Below are positions 9,065 to 17,775 of a stretch of DNA of 64,000 bases, piece after piece. Within the stretch, counting starts at the first letter, position 1; every line of letters begins with the position of its first letter. Below the pieces are notes generated by a model. That model saw only the letters and a program-made list of their open reading frames with translations, had not been told where the DNA came from and did not search any database. Position numbers and translations under genes: made by a program. The stretch comes from G963665495 sp963677785 (GTDB lineage: Bacteria; Desulfobacterota; Desulfovibrionia; Desulfovibrionales; Desulfovibrionaceae): positions 186,001-250,000 of the forward strand of contig CAXXDH010000001.1 of NCBI GenBank assembly GCA_963677785.2, read 5' to 3'.

Positions 9065-12052
9065 ATGCCCTGTCGAAATCAAGAGATGTGCCGGATTGTC
9101 GCAGAAGAACTTCGTGAGGCGTTAAGCAAGGAGTCCGCACGCCTTACCCCCTGGTTTTACGAAAACATGCCGGATTATTATTTCCTGACCCATTCGCGCG
9201 AGGAGCAGGTCAGGCATCTGCACGCCATCATCACCGGACAGGTGACTTCCGAGCGGCAGACCCTGGTGCTGCGCAGTTCCAACGGGAACCGCTTCACCTA
9301 TATCTCCTCGTGCGAAGAGGGCAACCAGCTGCTGGCTGTGCTCAAACGCTACGCGCATACGGATTTGCAGGCCGTACGGCTTTATGCAATGCGCGACCGC
9401 ACGCTGCGCCTGGACACCATGCTGCCGGCGCCGCAGGAGCGGGCCAATCCGCGTTCGAAGCTGTTTCGGCAGGCTTTGCAGTCCCTGCGCGAACGCGAGG
9501 ACCTGCGGCCTTACGAGCCCATTGCCTTCGCCTCGGGCAACAAGCTCAGCCTGCATGATTTTCTCTGCGGGGCGACAAGGGATTACGTCGAAAAATTCGA
9601 GACCGAACGCACCGCGCGTCATTATAAGATGCTGCACGCGCTCAAAGACAGCGATTCGGTGCAGATCGTCATCGAGCCTCTGCCTCAGGCGGGCGAAAGC
9701 CGGATCACCATCTGTCTGACGGATCCGCCCAAGTCTGGATTGCTGCTGCAGACCGCGCGTATTCTGGCGCGTGAAAAGCTGATCATCAACCGGGGCTACG
9801 GCGATTCGTTTCGCTGGCCGGACAAAAAGGGCTTCAGCGAGCTGGGGGTGCTGAGTTTTTATGTCAGCGAGGACGGCGGCTGCCTGCAGGAGGACTGCGA
9901 CCGCTGGCGGCGGATGTTCAAGGAGTTGAAGCTGATCAAATGGCTGTTCGCTTCGCATGACCTGGAGGCCTACGTGGAGGAGGGTTGGAGCCTGCGCCGC
10001 GTGATGCTGCTGCAGGCCGCGGCCGAGTTCGCCCATCAGTTTCTGATCAAGGTCAATCTCTGGGCCTTCACTTCGGACAACATTGTCCGGATGCTGCTGC
10101 ACCACAAAAAAGAAGTGAATTTGCTGATGGCGTATTTCGAGGCCCGCTTTGATCCCGAATACGCGGACCGGGAGGCCCAGGTGCGGCGTCTGGAAGAGGA
10201 GGTCGCCGGCATGCTGGCCTGCCAGGAACATTCCGAGGCCAAACAGGTGCTGCAATGTATTTTCTGGTTTTTCCAAGACGCCTTGCGGACGAATTATTAC
10301 CTGGAAGACATTCACGGTTTGAGCTTCCGCATGGATCCAGCCTTTTTGCGGCGCATGCCGGGTGATCCGGACGCGGAATTGCCCTACGGGTTTTATTTTT
10401 ACCACGGACCGTATGCCCAGGGTTTTCATGTCCGCTACCGCGAGATGGCCCGGGGCGGGTTGCGGGTAGTGAGTACGCGCAACCAGGAGCAGTTCGAACT
10501 CGAATCCAACCGCTTGTTCGATGAGGTCACCAAGCTGGCCGGCGCGCAGCAGCTCAAGAACAAGGACATCCCCGAAGGCGGGGCCAAGGCCGTGCTGCTG
10601 CTGGGACCGGAGGGGGATCTGGACATCGCGGTCAAGGGCATGCTCAACTCGCTGCTGGACCTGGTGCTGACGGACGGCGCCAGCCCGGTGCTGCCGGGCA
10701 TCACGGACTATCTGGGCAAAGAGGAGATTCTGTATCTGGGGCCGGACGAACAGATCGCCCCGCGTCACATCGTCTGGGCGGTGGAAAAAGCCCGTACACG
10801 GGGCTACCGCTGGCCCGACGCCTTTATGAGTTCCAAGCCGCGCGCGGGGATCAACCACAAGGTCTACGGCGTCACCAGTCTGGGCGTGGTGGTTTTTGCC
10901 GAGGAGATTCTGCGTTATCTGGGAATCGATCCGTACGCCACCCCGTTTACGGTTAAACTGACCGGCGGACCGCGCGGCGACGTGGCCGGAAACGCGGTTA
11001 AACTGCTGGTCGCGAATTATGGAGACAACGCGCGGATCGTTGCCATGAGCGACGGCCATGGTTCGGCCTTTGATCCGGATGGCCTGGCGCATGAGGAATT
11101 GCTCCGCCTCGTGACGGAAGACAAGAGCATCACCGCCTTTGCTCCTGACAAGCTGCGGGGCCGGGGCGCTTTCGTGCTTCGGGCGGACACGCCCGAAGGG
11201 CAGCGGCGCAGGGCCGCGCTGCATAATGAAGTACAGGCGGATATTTTTATCCCCGCGGGCGGACGCCCGGAGACCATCAACGAATCCAACTGGCGGCAGT
11301 TTCTGCTGCCGGACGGCAGCCCGTCCGCCAGGGCCATTGTGGAAGGGGCCAACATTTTTATTTCGCCCGCCGCCAGGGACAGGCTGGAGGAGCACGGCGT
11401 ACTGATTGTTCACGGATCCAGCGCCAACAAGACAGGCGTGATCTGTTCGTCCTATGAAATTCTCGGCGGTCTGATCATGAGCGAGGAGGAGTTCGTCGGG
11501 GCAAAGCGGCGCTATGTCAAGGAAGTGCTGGATATTCTCAAGGAACGCGCCGGGGCCGAGGCCAAGCTGATGCTGCGCGAACTGCGGGCTTCCGGAGGCT
11601 CGCTGCATTTGACGCAGATTTCACTGGCGCTTTCCACCGAGATCAACGCCGTGGCCGATGCCTTTTACGCCTATCTGGCGGAGACAACGCCGGATGTCGG
11701 TGCGGATCCGGAGCTTTGCGGCGTACTGCTGCAGTATTGTCCGCCCGTGCTTGCGGAACGCTTTCGCGAGCGTATCCTGACGCAGGTGCCGTCCAAGCAC
11801 CAGTACGCGCTGGTCGCTTCTTTCATCGCTTCCCGGATAGTGTACGCCGAAGGCGCGGGCTGGCTGGAGCGCGTCTGTGCGCAGCGGGACGTCCGTGAAG
11901 TGTTCCGGGCCTATCTGGAGCAGGAAAAACGCCTGGCGCGTTTTCTGGAGGAATTGCGGCGCAGCGGCATAACGGACAAAACCGAAATCGCCCGGCTGCT
12001 GCGTACGACGGGACAGAAACAGCTGACCCAGGAAGCCCTGGGGCTGGAGTAG
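9065..12052 (+). CDS. Large NAD-type glutamate dehydrogenase
   Basis: The 995-residue protein has an N-terminal regulatory half with an ACT-like segment near residues 215-255 (SRITICLTD, GLLLQTARIL). The C-terminal half is a Glu/Leu/Phe/Val dehydrogenase catalytic domain: GGLRVVSTRN, a lysine-containing PEGGAK motif near 505, and a nucleotide-binding region (KLTGGPRGDVAGNAV near 635). It oxidises glutamate to 2-oxoglutarate and ammonia, or the reverse. Its length lies between the 450-residue hexameric and 1600-residue GDH-180 enzymes. AAGGAG 6 bases before ATG 9065 decides the start over the ATG at 9041. It appears monocistronic and ends at a strong hairpin (12081-12114). With the glutamate synthase at the left edge it forms the nitrogen assimilation side of the window. 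Confidence 0.88.
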   Translation: MPCRNQEMCRIVAEELREALSKESARLTPWFYENMPDYYFLTHSREEQVRHLHAIITGQVTSERQTLVLRSSNGNRFTYISSCEEGNQLLAVLKRYAHTDLQAVRLYAMRDRTLRLDTMLPAPQERANPRSKLFRQALQSLREREDLRPYEPIAFASGNKLSLHDFLCGATRDYVEKFETERTARHYKMLHALKDSDSVQIVIEPLPQAGESRITICLTDPPKSGLLLQTARILAREKLIINRGYGDSFRWPDKKGFSELGVLSFYVSEDGGCLQEDCDRWRRMFKELKLIKWLFASHDLEAYVEEGWSLRRVMLLQAAAEFAHQFLIKVNLWAFTSDNIVRMLLHHKKEVNLLMAYFEARFDPEYADREAQVRRLEEEVAGMLACQEHSEAKQVLQCIFWFFQDALRTNYYLEDIHGLSFRMDPAFLRRMPGDPDAELPYGFYFYHGPYAQGFHVRYREMARGGLRVVSTRNQEQFELESNRLFDEVTKLAGAQQLKNKDIPEGGAKAVLLLGPEGDLDIAVKGMLNSLLDLVLTDGASPVLPGITDYLGKEEILYLGPDEQIAPRHIVWAVEKARTRGYRWPDAFMSSKPRAGINHKVYGVTSLGVVVFAEEILRYLGIDPYATPFTVKLTGGPRGDVAGNAVKLLVANYGDNARIVAMSDGHGSAFDPDGLAHEELLRLVTEDKSITAFAPDKLRGRGAFVLRADTPEGQRRRAALHNEVQADIFIPAGGRPETINESNWRQFLLPDGSPSARAIVEGANIFISPAARDRLEEHGVLIVHGSSANKTGVICSSYEILGGLIMSEEEFVGAKRRYVKEVLDILKERAGAEAKLMLRELRASGGSLHLTQISLALSTEINAVADAFYAYLAETTPDVGADPELCGVLLQYCPPVLAERFRERILTQVPSKHQYALVASFIASRIVYAEGAGWLERVCAQRDVREVFRAYLEQEKRLARFLEELRRSGITDKTEIARLLRTTGQKQLTQEALGLE

Positions 12053-12070
12053 ATTATGGATCTTGAAGAG

Positions 12071-12130
12071 GCCTCCGGCGCCCAGAGAACCTTTTTGTAA
12101 AAAGGTTCTCTGGGCTCTCCAAAAACTTTT
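12071..12130 (+). repeat. GCCTCCGGCG-headed terminator-like repeat, copy A
   Basis: The unit begins GCCTCCGGCG, continues with a perfect hairpin (12081-12114, arms of 16 bases around GT), and ends CTCCAAAAACTTTT. Copies B (12219-12279, inverted) and C (52875-52934) share head, hairpin and tail, while hairpin arms differ in paired fashion. Here it serves as the transcription terminator of the glutamate dehydrogenase gene. Confidence 0.8.
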
Positions 12131-12218
12131 GGATGGTGAAATTTTTCAATGTGAGCTGACAAGTCTGTGGATATAAACGACGACGATATACTTTTCTTTA
12201 GCTATATATATCTTCAGT

Positions 12219-12279
12219 CAAAAGTTTTGGGAGTTCCCTAAGAACCCTTTTTCAAAAGGGTTCTTAGGCCGCCGGAGGC
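12219..12279 (-). repeat. GCCTCCGGCGG-headed terminator-like repeat, copy B (inverted)
   Basis: Read on the minus strand: GCCTCCGGCGG, a hairpin (CTAAGAACCCTTTT pairing with AAAAGGGTTCTTAG), then CTCCCAAAACTTTTG. It lies just downstream of the plus-strand dehydrogenase and of the minus-strand SlyX gene, facing copy A across an 88-base AT-rich spacer. Together A and B form a bidirectional block between convergent transcription units. Confidence 0.75.
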
Positions 12280-12289
12280 ATTCCTTTTG

Positions 12290-12499
12290 TCAACCGCCGT
12301 AGTGGGGCGGGGGATCGTTGGCGATTTCGTCTTTGCCTACCATGTCCACCAGCTGGCGGAGTTTTGCGCCCAGGCTGTTGACCTTTTTTTCCAGCTGGTC
12401 GATCTGCTTTTGCTGCGCGTAGATCACGCTGTTCATTTCTTTGATGGTGTCGTCCTGAAGCGCGGCCATGTTTTCGAGGCGTTCGATACGATCTTCCAT
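12290..12499 (-). CDS. slyX: SlyX-like coiled-coil protein
   Basis: This is a 69-residue, almost entirely coiled-coil protein. Heptad-like leucines and the ending DPPPHYGG match the small SlyX family, whose members end in PPPHY. AAAGGAG lies 7 bases before the ATG. It is the last gene of the efflux operon, 30 bases after the permease. SlyX function is not established in general, and a link to the pump is only positional. Confidence 0.75.
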   Translation of the reverse strand: MEDRIERLENMAALQDDTIKEMNSVIYAQQKQIDQLEKKVNSLGAKLRQLVDMVGKDEIANDPPPHYGG

Positions 12500-12529
12500 A
12501 CGCGTCTCCTTTGCGGGCGGAGGGCCTGC

Positions 12530-13708
12530 TTATTCGCTGCGCAGGGCTTCCACCGGTTTGAGCTGGGAAGCTTTGCGGGCGGGATAAAAACCGAAGAAAA
12601 CGCCGACCAGCGTGGATACGCCGAAGCCCAGTCCAATGGCTTTGCAGGAGAGCACGAACGCCCATTGGTTGAAATAGGCAAAGGCGTAGGCTGCTGCTTC
12701 ACCTATGAAGATGCCGAAGAGACCGCCCAGACAACAGAGTGTAACTGATTCGATCAAAAATTGAAATTGAATATCTTTGCGTTTCGCTCCGAGTGCGCGT
12801 CGGATGCCGATTTCCCGCCTGCGCTCGGAAACGGAAACCAGCATCACGTTCATGACCCCCACGCCGCCCACCACCAGGGCAATAGCGCCGATGGCGCTGA
12901 GAAAGATGGTGAAGGTATTCATCTGTTTTTGCAGGCTTTTGATGAGTTCTTCAGCGCTGCGCATTTTGATGTTGCGGTCGGGATAGAGCAACGCGATATA
13001 GGCGCGGACCTGCGCTTCGGCTTTTTTCCAGCGTTCGCCCGAACTGATTCGGGCCATGGCCTGGGTTATGTCCTCTTTTTTTTTGAAGTGCAGGGCCGTG
13101 ACCAGTGGTACTATGTAACCGTCCGTCAGTTCGTAAGGGGCCATCATGGACGGATTGACCTCTTTGAGTACGCCCACCACGGTCAGGTATCTCCCGGCGC
13201 TGAGCAGGTTTTTGTTCAGGGGGTCGGCCATGTCCTGTTTTTTGATTTGACCGTAGAGTTCATGGCTCAGAACGCAGAATGAAGACGCGGCGTCAAGGCC
13301 GGTAAGGGCGCGCCCCATATCTATTTGCAGCTTGGCCAGGTCAAAGAGTTCCGGAGTGACCCCCACCCCCGAGCCGGAGAGCTGTTTGCCTTTCCAGTAC
13401 AGAGTGCCGTCGACGCTGACATAGGGCGCCACGACTTCGACATCCGGGCAGACCTTGGGAATCTGCATCAGGGTGGCGAGGTCCAGACCGCCGCCGCCTC
13501 CCCGGTTGGAAGAAATCGCGATGCTGACGATTTCCGTACCCATTGCCTTGAACTGGTCCATGGTCTGTTTTTGGATGATCAGGCCGATGGATACCAGGGC
13601 AATGACAGAGCTGATGCCGATGACGATGCCCACCAGTGCGAGCAGGGTGCGTTGTTTGGTGGCCCAGAGCGACCGAAAGGCTTCACGGAGGGTTTCTTTG
13701 ATGAGCAT
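12530..13708 (-). CDS. MacB/FtsX-type ABC transporter permease
   Basis: A transmembrane segment at residues about 20-42 (TLLALVGIVIGISSVIALVSIG) is followed by a large periplasmic MacB-type domain. Three more membrane segments lie in the C-terminal third (about 285-305, 335-360, 370-390), with the characteristic GVMNVMLVSVSERRREIGIRRALGA loop. That loop and its partner ATPase define MacB-like mechanotransmission pumps. The start is taken at 13708 (MLIKETLREAF), 10 bases after the ATPase stop; an upstream in-frame start at 13789 lies inside the ATPase gene. No nucleotide-binding domain is fused, unlike MacB itself. Confidence 0.9.
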   Translation of the reverse strand: MLIKETLREAFRSLWATKQRTLLALVGIVIGISSVIALVSIGLIIQKQTMDQFKAMGTEIVSIAISSNRGGGGGLDLATLMQIPKVCPDVEVVAPYVSVDGTLYWKGKQLSGSGVGVTPELFDLAKLQIDMGRALTGLDAASSFCVLSHELYGQIKKQDMADPLNKNLLSAGRYLTVVGVLKEVNPSMMAPYELTDGYIVPLVTALHFKKKEDITQAMARISSGERWKKAEAQVRAYIALLYPDRNIKMRSAEELIKSLQKQMNTFTIFLSAIGAIALVVGGVGVMNVMLVSVSERRREIGIRRALGAKRKDIQFQFLIESVTLCCLGGLFGIFIGEAAAYAFAYFNQWAFVLSCKAIGLGFGVSTLVGVFFGFYPARKASQLKPVEALRSE

Positions 13709-13718
13709 GGGGCGCCTG

Positions 13719-14387
13719 TCAGTCCTGGACGATAATGCCGTCGCGCATACGTACGGCCCGGGCGCATTGTTTGGCAATGCCCGGATCATGGGTGATCAGG
13801 ACCGTGGTAATGCCGTTTTCCCTGTTCAGGCGCAGAAAAAGCTGCATCACGTCCGATCCTGTTTGCGAGTCCAGCGCGCCTGTGGGTTCGTCCGCCAGGA
13901 TCAACGACGGGCTGCCTGACAAGGCCCGGGCAATGGCCACGCGTTGCTGCTGCCCGCCGGAAAGTTCGCCGGGCTTGTGCTCGACGCGTTCGCCCATGCC
14001 CACTTGATCGAGCATTTCAAGCGCGATCCGCTCACGCTCATGGCGCGGAGTGCCGCGATAAGTCAGCGGCAGCGCGACGTTTTCCAGGGAAGTAAGCCTG
14101 GGCAAGAGATTGAACTGCTGGAAGACAAAGCCGATGGTATGGTTGCGGATGTCGGCTTGATCATCTTCGGAAAGATCGGCCGTATCTTTGCCGGCCAGGT
14201 AGTACCGCCCATGCGAAGGCGTATCCAACAAGCCGAGAATATTCATCAATGTGGATTTGCCGCAGCCCGAGCTGCCCAGAATGGCCGTGATTTCCCCCTG
14301 CGCGATCCGCAGATTCACGCCTTTGAGCACCTCCACGTCGACCGGCCCGATTTTATAGCTTTTTCGGATATTTTCCAGGACAAGCAT
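13719..14387 (-). CDS. ABC transporter ATP-binding protein (LolD/MacB family)
   Basis: The 222-residue ATPase has Walker A GSSGCGKST (near 37-45), a Q-loop (FVFQQFNLLPRL), signature LSGGQQQRVAIARAL, Walker B LILADEP and H-loop ITHD. Family and length match MacB/LolD-type ATPases that power periplasmic export or lipoprotein extraction. It lies 9 bases after the PAS-adaptor gene and 10 bases before the permease, so the pump parts are co-translated. Confidence 0.93.
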   Translation of the reverse strand: MLVLENIRKSYKIGPVDVEVLKGVNLRIAQGEITAILGSSGCGKSTLMNILGLLDTPSHGRYYLAGKDTADLSEDDQADIRNHTIGFVFQQFNLLPRLTSLENVALPLTYRGTPRHERERIALEMLDQVGMGERVEHKPGELSGGQQQRVAIARALSGSPSLILADEPTGALDSQTGSDVMQLFLRLNRENGITTVLITHDPGIAKQCARAVRMRDGIIVQD

Positions 14388-14396
14388 GGCAATTAT

Positions 14397-16151
14397 CTAG
14401 TTGGGAACCCGGATGCTGTCCCCGGCGGAAAGGCCTTGCAGCACTTCCACTGAGTCGAAAGTGGTCGTTCCGTTTGTTATGGAGCATTGTTGATACTGTT
14501 GCGCGTTTTCTCCCTTGCGGCGGCAAAATACGTAGTAGCTTCCGTCGGGCTTCGAATGCACGGCCGTGATGGGGATGAGCAGCGCCGAAGGATTTTCGTA
14601 AACCTTGATACGCATTTTTACGATCATGCCCAGGCGGATGTTTTTCATGACTTCCTCGGTCAGATCCGTGATGGCCACAGTCACCTCGAACATGGCGGCC
14701 CCTTCGTTGTTGCCGGAGACTGCCTGAGAGGAAATCTGGTTGACCTCTCCCGTGAGTTCGGTGCCTTTGAACGCTTCGCCCAAGACCTTGGCCTTCTGTC
14801 CGATACGGATTTTCAGGACGTTCAGTTCGTCGATTTTGCTTTTGATGGAGAGGCCTTCGAGATTGCCGATGGACAGCAGTACGCTGCCTTCATCGAATCT
14901 GGCGCCGACTTCCAGGTTCTGCTTCTTGGAGTTGCCCTCGTCGTGGGGCCGGATGACCACGCCTTTGACAGGCGCCTTGATAACGCTTTTGGTTTGTTTC
15001 TCCTTGAGCGATTCGTATTTGTAATGCGCGTTTTCCAGGGTAAGCTTTGCGATGTTGAGATTCTTGGTGTCTCCCTTTTCCAGGGTCGTGTCCAGAGACT
15101 CTTTGGCGCTGTTGAAGTCGAGCTTCTGGCTTTCGTAAGATTCTTTGACGCTGTCGTATTCCTCTTCCGGGATGATGCCCTGCTCAAAAAGCTTCTGGTT
15201 GACATCAAGCTTGCGCTTCTGGCTTTCAAGGGAGTTTTGCGCCTTTACCAGCGTACGCCTGGCCGTGGCCACGTCGTCGCTTTCGTTCCAGTTTTTGAGC
15301 TTGTCGTATTCCTGCTGGGCCTTGATCAACGCGGTTTCGGCATCACGGACATTGACCATGAGCTCCTGGTCGTCCAGGCTGACCAGCGGAGCATCCTTGT
15401 CCACCTCCATTCCGTAGGAGACATATTTTTTCAGTACCACGGCGCTGAACGGGCTGGTGATGACGACCTCTTCCAAAGGCTGGATGCTGCCGGAAAGGGT
15501 GATGTATTGATTGAGGGACTGCGGCTGCAGCACAAGTTCCGTGCCCGTGCCGCTTGCGGCCATCTCCGGCCCTCTGGAACCCGGGGTGTCGAAATCGCTC
15601 TTCATACGGGCTATGAAAATGCCCGCTCCGACCAGCAAAAGCAGCACCAGGCCCAGAGCAAGGCGCCGGATCAGTTTGCGTTTGACGGCTTGTCCCTTCA
15701 GATTTTCAGTCTGGTCTTCGAGTTCCTTGTAGGCTTTGCCCAGCTTGTGCGTCAGGGCTTTTTCCTCGTCCAGAATCCGGCGCAGTTCGGTGATGTCCGA
15801 AAAGACAATCACAACGGATTTGCCGTTCCGTCCCTGCCCGTCGTCAAGGTAGGAGGCCTTTATGTCGAGAAAAACCCGGGTGTCGTTATGCTGCACGTAG
15901 GGAACGGATTGATGCTGCTCCTTGCCCGGATTGTAGACCGAATCCATGACAACCTGGCTGAATTCATCGTTTTCTTCCCGGCAGAGCAGAAAAATTTCGG
16001 CAAAACTTTTTCCCAGGGCCTGCTCCTGCGGAATGCCCAGGATAGCCGATGCCGCCGTGTTGAACAGAATAATCTGCCCCTGGGGCGAGAGGATGATCGC
16101 GCCATCCGCGATGGTTTCAAAAACTTTTTTATAAAAAATGGATTCAGCCAT
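14397..16151 (-). CDS. PAS domain fused to an HlyD/MacA-type periplasmic adaptor
   Basis: Residues about 1-125 form a PAS domain (TIADGAIILSPQGQIILFNTAASAILG; ending in VIVFSDITELRRI). A coiled coil (130-160) and one membrane helix (about 165-182, LALGLVLLLLVGAGIFIA) follow. The rest is a membrane fusion protein: lipoyl-like half (VVITSPFSAVVLKKYV), alpha-helical hairpin (about 260-370), second lipoyl half (SVIKAPVKGVVIRP) and beta-barrel. The adaptor links the inner-membrane permease to TolC; the PAS domain would lie in the cytoplasm. A sensory domain on an adaptor is unusual. The start is uncertain: ATG 16151 begins the PAS domain but lacks a ribosome site; a GTG at 16247 would add 32 residues of unclear value. 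Confidence 0.85.
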   Translation of the reverse strand: MAESIFYKKVFETIADGAIILSPQGQIILFNTAASAILGIPQEQALGKSFAEIFLLCREENDEFSQVVMDSVYNPGKEQHQSVPYVQHNDTRVFLDIKASYLDDGQGRNGKSVVIVFSDITELRRILDEEKALTHKLGKAYKELEDQTENLKGQAVKRKLIRRLALGLVLLLLVGAGIFIARMKSDFDTPGSRGPEMAASGTGTELVLQPQSLNQYITLSGSIQPLEEVVITSPFSAVVLKKYVSYGMEVDKDAPLVSLDDQELMVNVRDAETALIKAQQEYDKLKNWNESDDVATARRTLVKAQNSLESQKRKLDVNQKLFEQGIIPEEEYDSVKESYESQKLDFNSAKESLDTTLEKGDTKNLNIAKLTLENAHYKYESLKEKQTKSVIKAPVKGVVIRPHDEGNSKKQNLEVGARFDEGSVLLSIGNLEGLSIKSKIDELNVLKIRIGQKAKVLGEAFKGTELTGEVNQISSQAVSGNNEGAAMFEVTVAITDLTEEVMKNIRLGMIVKMRIKVYENPSALLIPITAVHSKPDGSYYVFCRRKGENAQQYQQCSITNGTTTFDSVEVLQGLSAGDSIRVPN

Positions 16152-16323
16152 TTGGTTCGGTGCACTCGATCTCAAATTTTTATTTTCTCTACCATAATTG
16201 AACTGATAATGGAATTCTCCGCATGAGCTGAAAAAACGGCGATTCACCGTACTTCACTCGAATCTGGAACTCATTGCACCCTGCCGAGGGGCTTGCGGAA
16301 TCAAAGAAGCAATTCCCCAGTTG

Positions 16324-17745
16324 TCAACGCTTGGTGTCCGCCCCTTTGACGAGCTGCAGGGCGGCGACAGGATGGCTAATCAGCGCGTTGCATATCAGTC
16401 TGGTGGTGGGGTTGCGTACGAGCAGGTTGGCGATATCGGCTATTCGCAAGGGCGACATCCAGGTTTGCTGAAAGGTCCGGCGGAAGTCCTGCTGGCGGCT
16501 GGCGATGGTTTGTTTGGCATGTTGTCCGGGAAAGCGGGAGACCAGTCTGCTGTGGGTCTGCTCCAGACTCTCGGACCGCGGTTGCAGTTCGCTCCAGAGC
16601 GTACTGCCCGGATGGATCATCAAGGGGTTGATTTCGCCGATAAAGGGACGCAACGCCCGTAAAAAATGCAGGGTGGCCTGGTGGTCCTGGACGGTTTCCT
16701 GCGCATGGCCGGTTATGAAACTGGCAATGGTCATGAACCCCGTACGCCTGGTCCAGCGCAGCGTACGGGCCAGGTCTTTGCTGCGTACGGGTTTGCGGTA
16801 ACGCGCCAGCTGGGCGTCGCTGCCGCTTTCCACGCCCAGGAAAACGATGTCGAAACCGGCCTTACGCATCATACGCAGCTCCTGAAGAGTGAGCGTATGC
16901 AGCGTACCGGCGCAGGCCAGGCGCAGCCCCAGGGGCTGTTCGATGAGCATGGTGCAGAGTTCGCGCAGCCTGTTTCGTTTGACCGTGAGGTTGTCATCGA
17001 AAAATACGACCATGCCGTAGCCCTGTGCGGCGAGTATTTGCAATTCCGCATAGACATTGGCGGCGCTGCGGGTACGGATTTTGCCGTCCGAGAGCATGGT
17101 GTCCGAGCAGAAGGTGCAGTGGAAGGGGCAGCCTCTGGAGGAAAAAGCTGTGGCCATTTTGGGCAGCTTGGGCAATGAAAATCCGTACCATTGCGAGGCG
17201 TAGCCCGGATAGGTCAGCAACGAGCGGTCAGGAAAGGGCAGGGCGTCGAGGTTGGCGATGCGTTGCGGCTGGCCACGTATCAGTTCGTTGTCATGCCGGT
17301 GGCTCAGGCCTGGGATGCCCCGGACGGGCGCGTTGTCATGCAGGCGCAGGCAGAGTTGCGCGAAGGCTTCCTCTCCTTCGCCGCGTATGACGTAGTCCAG
17401 CCAGGGGGATTCGCGCAGCAGCAGGTCGTCGAACAGCGTGGCGTGTATGCCGCCGAAAAGGGTGCGTACGCCGGGTGCGCGCTGCCGGATCAAAGCCAGC
17501 AGAGCACGGCCGTCTTCAAAATTCCGGCTGGTGATGGAAACGCCCACAAGGTCGGGCCGCAGGGCCAGAGCCCGCCCGGCGGTCTGTTCGATGCCCAGTC
17601 CTTCGGCGCCGGCGTCGATGATCCGCACGTCGAATTGCGGATAGGGGCTCAAAGCCCCTGCCAGATACAGCAAACCGAGAGGGGGAAACGATTGGCTGTT
17701 CCAGGCTGCTTCCGTGTGCGGCGATTGGATCAGAACTATCCGCAT
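16324..17745 (-). CDS. B12-binding radical SAM protein
   Basis: The 473-residue protein has an N-terminal cobalamin-binding-type Rossmann domain (residues 1-145, beginning MRIVLIQSPH, with GGIHATLF and VIRGEGEEAF) and then a radical SAM domain with CPFHCTFC near 208-215 and an EINPLMIHPGS loop. It belongs to the BchE/P-methylase-like group, whose members methylate or rearrange unactivated carbons in natural products, lipids or bacteriochlorophyll. The His of the classical B12 DxHxxG motif is not evident, so cobalamin binding needs checking. It lies 30 bases after TolC and before the adaptor, within the efflux operon, suggesting that it makes or modifies the exported compound. Confidence 0.85.
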   Translation of the reverse strand: MRIVLIQSPHTEAAWNSQSFPPLGLLYLAGALSPYPQFDVRIIDAGAEGLGIEQTAGRALALRPDLVGVSITSRNFEDGRALLALIRQRAPGVRTLFGGIHATLFDDLLLRESPWLDYVIRGEGEEAFAQLCLRLHDNAPVRGIPGLSHRHDNELIRGQPQRIANLDALPFPDRSLLTYPGYASQWYGFSLPKLPKMATAFSSRGCPFHCTFCSDTMLSDGKIRTRSAANVYAELQILAAQGYGMVVFFDDNLTVKRNRLRELCTMLIEQPLGLRLACAGTLHTLTLQELRMMRKAGFDIVFLGVESGSDAQLARYRKPVRSKDLARTLRWTRRTGFMTIASFITGHAQETVQDHQATLHFLRALRPFIGEINPLMIHPGSTLWSELQPRSESLEQTHSRLVSRFPGQHAKQTIASRQQDFRRTFQQTWMSPLRIADIANLLVRNPTTRLICNALISHPVAALQLVKGADTKR

Positions 17746-17775
17746 ACCATCTCCCGGCGGTTTGTTGTGGCGGTT

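Noticed and set aside
9122..11608. An 828-codon minus-strand open frame opposite glutamate dehydrogenase
   Set aside because: Antisense shadow of a well-supported gene; low-complexity Gln/Arg/His-rich translation with no family resemblance.
14487..16226. Long plus-strand frame opposite the PAS-adaptor gene
   Set aside because: Antisense shadow; the minus frame has PAS and MFP domains in order.
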